This document shows, piece by piece, positions 6,510-10,980 of a DNA stretch of 10,980 nt. Position 1 is the first letter of the stretch. Every line of letters starts with the position of its first letter. The notes under the pieces are model-generated. The model had not been told where the DNA came from. It did no database searches and worked only from the letters and a program-made list of their open reading frames with translations. Position numbers and translations under genes: made by a program. Source of the DNA: Planctomycetaceae bacterium (GTDB lineage: Bacteria; Planctomycetota; Planctomycetia; Planctomycetales; Planctomycetaceae); assembly GCA_020426085.1 (NCBI GenBank), contig JAGQQP010000081.1:1-10980 (forward strand), given 5' to 3'.

Positions 6510-7823
6510 ATGAACCAATCTCCCGTATCAAGACGTGAATGGCTGAAACAGACACTGATCCATTCGATGGGCGTCGCAGCCGCCAGCCAGTTACAAATCG
6601 CTTCTTCGTACGCTGCCTCCGCAAATCCACCGGTGATTTTACTCAGATCGGGCTGGCAAACCGTTAATATCGGTGATATCGGACATTCCCCCGGAATTTT
6701 AAAACTTCTGGAAGTGTATGCCCCCGAATTTGAAATTATTCTCTGGCCAAACAGTGTCGATCGTGGCGTGGAACCGATGCTGCAAAAACGTTTCCCCAAA
6801 CTGAAAATCGTCAAAGGGCGCCTCGGCCGCAATGGGAAACTGGACTCAAAAGAGTTACAACAGGCGTTCGATCAGGCCGATTTCTTTGTGCACGGCTCAG
6901 GCCCCAGTGTGGTTTCACGCCGGGAACTGGCATTCTGGAAAAAACAGACAGATAAACCGTATGGCATCTACGGCGTCACCGTCTCTGAGATCAATCCCGA
7001 ACTGCATGAACTCCTCTCGGGAGCCGATTTCATTTTCACCCGAGAGACGCATTCGCTCAAAAATCTCAAAGAAGCTAAAGTGACCTCGGCACATCAGGAT
7101 TTTGCCCCCGACGCGACCTTTGCGATTGATCTGACCGATGACGCGAAAGCGGCCGCATTTCAGCAGAAACATCAGCTGGAACCGGGCAGTTATCTGTGTG
7201 CCGTCCCGCGTTTACGCTATACACCATACTACAAAATTCATAAATCCAACCGCTGGACCAAAGAAAAAATCGCAGAAGTCGATGCGGTCAATCTGCAGTA
7301 TCAGGAACAGGATCATGCCAAACTGCGGGCTGCCATTATTCAATGGGTCCGTACCAGCGGTCAGAAAGCCGTCGTCTGCCCTGAAATGACCTACCAGACT
7401 GAAATCATTCATCCACTGGTCATCAATCCGCTGCCTGCAGATGTTAAATCCAAAGTCGTGGCCCACGATGAATACTGGCTGCCCGATGAAGCCGGTTCAT
7501 TATATCGAGATGCTGCTGCAGTCGTGAGTATGGAATGCCATTCGCCGATCATCGCCTGTGCGTTCGGAACCCCCGGACTCTATGTCCGTCAACCCACCGA
7601 TACGATCAAAGGTCAGATGTGGTACGATATCGGCTTAAAAGACTGGACTTTTGAAATTGATGAGGTCAATCAACGGCAGATTGCCGAACGCGTCATTCAG
7701 ATTTACAACAATCAAGCCCAGGCGGATGACAAGTTGAGGGAAGTGATGCAGTCAATTCAGAAACGACAGCAGAACACCATGCAGGTTCTGAAACAGGCAG
7801 TTCTTAAGGCACATTCATCCTGA
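6510..7823 (+). CDS. Polysaccharide pyruvyl transferase family protein with Tat signal
   Basis: This 437-residue protein starts with a twin-arginine signal: SRREWLK at 7-13, a modestly hydrophobic stretch, and a likely cleavage site near AASA (35-38). The mature part fits the polysaccharide pyruvyl transferase family: an early strand with NIGD (53-56), FFVHGSGPSVVSRREL (125-140), YGIYGVTVSE, FIFTRET (174-180) before the second Rossmann-like half, DFAPDATF, and CHSPIIACAFGTPGLYVR (343-360). Family enzymes usually add pyruvate ketals to cell-surface glycans from phosphoenolpyruvate in the cytoplasm, so export is unusual and the real substrate is unclear. It has only a weak ribosome site. It stands alone on the plus strand, divergent from folB and convergent with the reductase. 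Family membership is fairly sure; activity is not. Confidence 0.85.
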   Translation: MNQSPVSRREWLKQTLIHSMGVAAASQLQIASSYAASANPPVILLRSGWQTVNIGDIGHSPGILKLLEVYAPEFEIILWPNSVDRGVEPMLQKRFPKLKIVKGRLGRNGKLDSKELQQAFDQADFFVHGSGPSVVSRRELAFWKKQTDKPYGIYGVTVSEINPELHELLSGADFIFTRETHSLKNLKEAKVTSAHQDFAPDATFAIDLTDDAKAAAFQQKHQLEPGSYLCAVPRLRYTPYYKIHKSNRWTKEKIAEVDAVNLQYQEQDHAKLRAAIIQWVRTSGQKAVVCPEMTYQTEIIHPLVINPLPADVKSKVVAHDEYWLPDEAGSLYRDAAAVVSMECHSPIIACAFGTPGLYVRQPTDTIKGQMWYDIGLKDWTFEIDEVNQRQIAERVIQIYNNQAQADDKLREVMQSIQKRQQNTMQVLKQAVLKAHSS

Positions 7824-7847
7824 TCTGATTTCAGAAGTGTATAACTA

Positions 7848-8591
7848 TCAGAGACCACCTGTGAGCTGTTCGCCGCCGGCAACCGTCAGGACTTCGCCTG
7901 TCACAAATTCAGAACGCAACAGGTAGAGCAGGGCACTGCAAATTTCATCAGTGTTTCCTGCGCGCTGCAGGGGCACTTTCTGCGCCCGCTGATCGAGATA
8001 AGATCGATCTTCACCCGGGGGAGGGAGTATCGCTCCCGGTGCGATGGCATTGACCTGGATCGCAGGTGCCAGCTCCAATGCCAGGCATTCTGTAAGTGTG
8101 ACCAGCCCGGCTTTGGAAATCCGGTAGGCCAGATGTCCTTTCCCGGCCCGTTGTGCCCGCCAGTCGACAATATTCACAATCTGTCCCGTCTGTCCAGACT
8201 GGAGCTGTTCCGCAAACCGCTGGCTGAGGAAAAAAGGCGCTTTCAGATTGATATCCAGATGGGAATCCCAGTCTGACTCGGTTGAATCAGTCAGTCCTTT
8301 ATTTTCGAAAACGGAGGCACTGTTGATCAGAATGTCGACTTTGCCGAACCGGGTCACTGCCGCTTCGAAGATCGCAACAGATGCTGTCACAGGGTCAGAC
8401 AGATCTGCCGAAACACAAATCGCTTCACGCCCCCGTGTGCTGACTTCTTCACAGGTCTCTTCCGCCGCCTCATTTGAATGGTGATAATGAATGCAGAGAT
8501 CAACTCCTGCTTCTGCTAACGCCAGCGCCATCGCGCGGCCGATCCGAACCGCTGCCCCCGTGATGACTGCGACCTTGCCTTCCAGATTCAA
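7848..8591 (-). CDS. Short-chain dehydrogenase/reductase, pteridine reductase (PTR1/FolM)-like
   Basis: This is a classical-size SDR of 247 residues from the TTG at 8591. Counting from that start, the nucleotide-binding motif is TGAAVRIG (11-18), with Arg in place of the usual Gly, followed by HYHHSNEAAEE. Both are traits of pteridine reductase 1 and FolM and predict NADPH use. The active site has IVDW with Asp143 where most SDRs have Ser, then Tyr156 and Lys160 (YRISK), the Asp-Tyr-Lys arrangement of PTR1/FolM. It ends with the normal VTGEVLTVAGG. Likely reaction: NADPH reduction of a dihydropterin or dihydrofolate. The frame stays open to an ATG at 8639, but that extension crosses a terminator-like hairpin, whereas AAGGAG lies six bases before TTG and gives the usual MNLEGKVAVITG start. 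A GTG at 8594 is also possible. The nearby folB-folK pair supports a pterin role. Confidence 0.85.
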   Translation of the reverse strand: MNLEGKVAVITGAAVRIGRAMALALAEAGVDLCIHYHHSNEAAEETCEEVSTRGREAICVSADLSDPVTASVAIFEAAVTRFGKVDILINSASVFENKGLTDSTESDWDSHLDINLKAPFFLSQRFAEQLQSGQTGQIVNIVDWRAQRAGKGHLAYRISKAGLVTLTECLALELAPAIQVNAIAPGAILPPPGEDRSYLDQRAQKVPLQRAGNTDEICSALLYLLRSEFVTGEVLTVAGGEQLTGGL

Positions 8592-8618
8592 CACAAACTC
8601 CTTCAGGGAAACAGGAAT

Positions 8619-8648
8619 AAAAAAAGCCCCAGTCATCAAACCAGGGCT
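8619..8648 (-). terminator. Terminator-like hairpin between the CheX/receiver gene and the pteridine reductase gene
   Basis: On the minus strand a 24-base hairpin (8648-8625) has ten pairs: AGCCC/GGGCT at the base and five more pairs, three of them G-T wobbles, closing a TGAT loop. Seven T residues follow directly. It lies 29 bases past the stop at 8677, as expected for a terminator of that gene. It also lies within the probable leader of the reductase gene, so it could act as an attenuator if transcription starts at the promoter near 8681-8708. Confidence 0.72.
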
Positions 8649-8676
8649 ATTCTGAGCGTTACCACAGTGATTTCAT

Positions 8677-9627
8677 TCAATTTATAGCGGAAACGGCTTC
8701 TTTGACAACCGGGATTCTTCCAAATGCCCGTTCAATTTTGCCAACCAGGATCTGCTTTGTGAAGTCAGATTTCAGAATATAGTCACTGGCTCCATGGTTG
8801 AACGCCTGAATAATGGACGTAGTAGATCGGTTCGATGTCATCACCAGCACTTCCACATCGCGGGTCAGGGGAGACTCCTTGATATATTTGACGGACTCGG
8901 CATGATTTCCATCAGCTCCATCCAGATCGAGCAAAATCAGATCGGGAGAATTCAAAGCGGCGTCAATAAACGCTTCTTCTATCGATGCTGCCGTTTCCAC
9001 ATGATATCGTTCGTGCAACAACCCTTTAAACAAGGCACGATTCATTTCGTCCTGATCAATGACTATCACACGTTTTCTGTCTGTCATTTCGTGTTCAAAA
9101 TCAATAATCTCTCCCAGCTGTCCCACGAAGCCAAAATAAACGGCAATCGGGCCGATCCCCGTCTGGAAAACTCCGCAGCGGGACCCCGCTTCCGGCGGGT
9201 AAAGTGTATCAATCTGCTCCGTTTCAATCTCAATCGGGTGGCCGAGTTGGAATCCCATATGATCTACCGCTTTTTTAGCCTGACCAGCGATCATATTTGA
9301 TAACTCACAGGCAAAATCGGTCAGAACCTGTTCATCGGTAGCCAGTTCCTCATCAATCAGCAGAGAGACTGCCTGGGAAACCAGTTGCCGGGGAACATTC
9401 ACCACCACGATCCCTTTGCCGGGACCGTTGACCTCAATCGCAGAGCTTCTTTCAAAGCGCGGTGCTTCATCGACATCGACAATCTTTTCCAGCTCGGCTG
9501 TCGTGCCGACAAAATATTTGAATACATCGATCACAGAATTAATGACCGGGTCCGAGAACCGTCTGGTCAATGTTTCTGTCGTATGTGTTGCAGGAATAAG
9601 TGACATAACTGAATCCATCTTTAACAT
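8677..9627 (-). CDS. CheX-like phosphatase domain fused to response regulator receiver domain
   Basis: From the ATG at 9627 the protein has 316 residues in two domains. The N-terminal 180 residues resemble CheX/CheC-type phosphatases, with the motif E-L-S-N (residues 108-111, in FACELSNMIAGQ) that in the family attacks the phospho-Asp of CheY. The C-terminal 125 residues are a receiver domain: VIVIDQDEMNR, phosphoacceptor Asp234 (DLILLD), Thr264 (LVMTSN) and Lys286 (YILKSDF). The second acidic residue of the usual Asp-Asp pair is Gln192. There is no output domain. The frame extends to an ATG at 9645, but AGAGG lies seven bases before the ATG at 9627. No kinase or chemotaxis gene is nearby. 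It may dephosphorylate its own or another receiver; this is inferred. Confidence 0.87.
   Translation of the reverse strand: MLKMDSVMSLIPATHTTETLTRRFSDPVINSVIDVFKYFVGTTAELEKIVDVDEAPRFERSSAIEVNGPGKGIVVVNVPRQLVSQAVSLLIDEELATDEQVLTDFACELSNMIAGQAKKAVDHMGFQLGHPIEIETEQIDTLYPPEAGSRCGVFQTGIGPIAVYFGFVGQLGEIIDFEHEMTDRKRVIVIDQDEMNRALFKGLLHERYHVETAASIEEAFIDAALNSPDLILLDLDGADGNHAESVKYIKESPLTRDVEVLVMTSNRSTTSIIQAFNHGASDYILKSDFTKQILVGKIERAFGRIPVVKEAVSAIN
8681..8708 (-). promoter_or_regulatory. Possible promoter of the pteridine reductase gene inside the end of the CheX/receiver gene
   Basis: Read on the minus strand, TTGTCA (8708-8703) and TATAAA (8686-8681) are 16 bases apart, each matching the sigma-70 consensus at five of six positions. 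Transcription would start near 8674, giving a leader of about 83 bases that includes the hairpin at 8619-8648. It is a sequence match only. Confidence 0.4.
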
Positions 9628-9948
9628 TTTTTGCCTCTGAAGCATTCATTCCGCGAAAGCAGGAACAGATTCACAATCCGTTTTCTGATCTTCAGAACAT
9701 TTTCAGATTTGATATTGGGTGCTTAAACTATATGTCAGAATTCCCGATACGCTGGAGACGATTGCATTGGGAACCCGGCATACAATAGGCACCCGCTCTC
9801 AAAGTTGTTAAAATCAGCACAACCCGTTTGTGACCAGAATAAACTGAACCGGAACGGGAACAGCATCATGTCACACCTAACGCCTGTTTTTAGGCGGCTA
9901 AAGCATAATTCCTCGAAATCTGTCCTCAGACGATGAAAGAATCAGCAT
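9628..9948. other. Divergent intergenic region between the CheX/receiver gene and the secreted hydrolase
   Basis: These 321 bases separate two outward-facing genes. Visible structure: an inverted repeat TTCTGA/TCAGAA with a three-base spacer (9683-9697) close to the CheX/receiver start, a small hairpin CGCCT/AGGCG (9881-9896), and a 22-codon frame at 9868-9936 ending 12 bases before the hydrolase start. I found no convincing promoter for either gene. Confidence 0.5.
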
Positions 9949-10977
9949 ATGAACTCCCGGTTTTCTTTTTTTCGTATTTTTTTCATCTCCTTTCTCGGAC
10001 TGCATTTATGTCACCCTGCTTTTGAAGCATCTGCCTCCACAAATCCTGCAGGGAAATCTGAGTGGTCAGGCAGACAGGATACCTGGCATGGCTTTCAGCG
10101 AAACCACTTTCAGATCGAGGACCGCAAGTGTTATGTGGTCATCCCGCAGAAGGCCGCTCCCGGCAAACCCTGGGTCTGGCGCGCCCGGTTTCCTGACTTC
10201 CACTATGAGATGGATGTCGAACTGCTCAAACAGGGTTTTCACATCGCCTATCTCGATGTCGCCGACCTGTTTGGCTCCCCACAGGCAATTGCATACGGAA
10301 ACAAATTCCATGATGTACTGACGAAACAGCACGGATTTCAGAAAAAGGTCGCTCTGGAAGGGGTGAGTCGTGGTGGACTGTTCATTTATAACTGGGCGCT
10401 GGCCAATCCCGATAAGGTCAGTTGTATTTACGCGGATACACCGGTCTGCGATTTCAAAAGCTGGCCCGGCGGCAAAGGAGCCAGTCCCGGCTCGGAAGCG
10501 CGCTGGCAGGCCTGTCTGAAAGCATACGGCATGACGGAAGCGGAAGCCCTCGACTATCAGCTGAATCCGGTGGACCGTATCCAGGTCATCGCCGAAGCGG
10601 GAATCCCGGTTCTGCACATCATTTCAGAAAACGACCAGGTCGTTCCCCCAGCCGAAAATACACGCTTGATGTTCAGCCGGGTTCCCGAGCAGTATCGCAA
10701 GGATAATTTCAAAATCATTTCGGTCAAAACAGGGACGGAAAAATCAAAAGGACACCATTTTACGCATCCAGAGCCCGAGCAGGTTGTTACCTTTATCAGA
10801 GAGAACACGCTCCAGAAAAGCCAGAATAACTCCTCAAAAAAAAGAAACCGGCCCCTGACAAATTTAGCAGGATTGTCCAAAAAACCGAATTCGATGCTTT
10901 TTTTTGATCCCCAAATCGAAAACAATAGATGCAGGCACGGATGCTCGTTAAACAGAAGCAAACCAGATACTTACTGA
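9949..10977 (+). CDS. Secreted alpha/beta hydrolase
   Basis: This 342-residue protein starts with a Sec-type signal peptide: a basic N-terminus, a hydrophobic stretch to about residue 21, and cleavage probably near EASA (26-29). The fold is alpha/beta hydrolase: oxyanion-side strand KPWVWRARFPDF (73-84), nucleophile elbow G-V-S140-R-G with Ser140, then IYADTPVCDFKSWPGG, acid candidate Asp229 in SENDQVVPP, and His269/His270 in KGHHFTHPEPE. The triad is complete, so an active esterase or peptidase-like hydrolase is likely; the substrate is unknown. The domain ends near residue 288 (VVTFIRENTL). The remaining 54 residues are polar, basic and unlike the fold. They begin at an eight-A run (10836-10843), and one base fewer would end the protein at a TGA at 10856-10858. 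The true 3' end is therefore uncertain. No Shine-Dalgarno sequence is clear. Confidence 0.85.
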   Translation: MNSRFSFFRIFFISFLGLHLCHPAFEASASTNPAGKSEWSGRQDTWHGFQRNHFQIEDRKCYVVIPQKAAPGKPWVWRARFPDFHYEMDVELLKQGFHIAYLDVADLFGSPQAIAYGNKFHDVLTKQHGFQKKVALEGVSRGGLFIYNWALANPDKVSCIYADTPVCDFKSWPGGKGASPGSEARWQACLKAYGMTEAEALDYQLNPVDRIQVIAEAGIPVLHIISENDQVVPPAENTRLMFSRVPEQYRKDNFKIISVKTGTEKSKGHHFTHPEPEQVVTFIRENTLQKSQNNSSKKRNRPLTNLAGLSKKPNSMLFFDPQIENNRCRHGCSLNRSKPDTY

Positions 10978-10980
10978 ATT

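Noticed and set aside
7824..7847. TCTGATTTCAGA between the convergent pyruvyl-transferase and reductase genes, considered as a bidirectional terminator
   Set aside because: The stem is only five AT-rich pairs and no T-run follows on either strand.
8794..9300. 168-codon plus-strand frame opposite the CheX/receiver gene
   Set aside because: It is a shadow of a well-supported two-domain protein and shows no family features of its own.
9683..9697. TTCTGA/TCAGAA inverted repeat considered as an operator of the CheX/receiver gene
   Set aside because: Arms are only six bases and similar short repeats occur elsewhere in the window, so I list it only within the spacer description.
10066..10617. 183-codon minus-strand frame opposite the hydrolase gene
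   Set aside because: It lies wholly opposite a gene with a signal peptide and full catalytic triad, and its protein has no recognisable motif.
10890..10920. TTCGAT/ATCGAA arms around an eight-T run considered as the hydrolase terminator
   Set aside because: The T-run is inside the loop rather than after a GC-rich stem, and the loop is too long for an intrinsic terminator.

Overview
The window looks like a chromosomal segment of a planctomycete, perhaps a Gimesia-like Planctomycetaceae member. This is inferred from gene content: a secreted protein that joins a planctomycete-type cytochrome c domain to WD40 repeats, a Tad-type pilus operon containing a von Willebrand A (vWA) protein, a Tat-exported pyruvyl-transferase homologue and a secreted alpha/beta hydrolase. 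Base composition is near 50% GC by eye, and gene starts have mixed Shine-Dalgarno support. No tRNA, rRNA, transposase, CRISPR array or phage gene was seen.

Layout, left to right. Positions 1-1327 (minus) hold the N-terminal 442 codons of the cytochrome/WD40 protein, cut by the window edge. A 422-base spacer follows, with a long imperfect hairpin and an intrinsic terminator. Positions 1750-4763 (minus) form a three-gene Tad cluster transcribed as TadE-like, TadE-like, TadG-like with vWA; it ends at that terminator. After a 414-base spacer comes a small plus-strand gene of unknown function (5178-5459). Its stop overlaps by 4 bases the stop of folK on the other strand. folB and folK (6332 to 5456, minus) are a tightly coupled folate pair. 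Next is a plus-strand Tat-signal polysaccharide pyruvyl transferase family protein (6510-7823), convergent with a short-chain dehydrogenase (7848-8591, minus) whose motifs match pteridine reductase/FolM. Upstream of that lies a two-domain CheX-like/receiver protein (8677-9627, minus). A 321-base divergent spacer leads to a secreted alpha/beta hydrolase (9949-10977, plus).

How the genes relate. The Tad trio is one functional unit: two minor pseudopilins, both with the G/E+5 prepilin-peptidase site, and a membrane-anchored vWA protein. folB and folK catalyse consecutive pterin steps of folate synthesis, and the nearby FolM/PTR1-like reductase could supply a reduced pterin or folate. The other genes look like independent units.

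No wholly new system is evident. The best leads are the FolM/PTR1 identity of the dehydrogenase and its corrected TTG start behind a promoter and terminator-like leader, the CheX-receiver fusion with an altered Mg-binding pocket, the exported pyruvyl-transferase homologue, the large insertion in the TadG vWA domain, and a possible homopolymer frameshift at the hydrolase 3' end.
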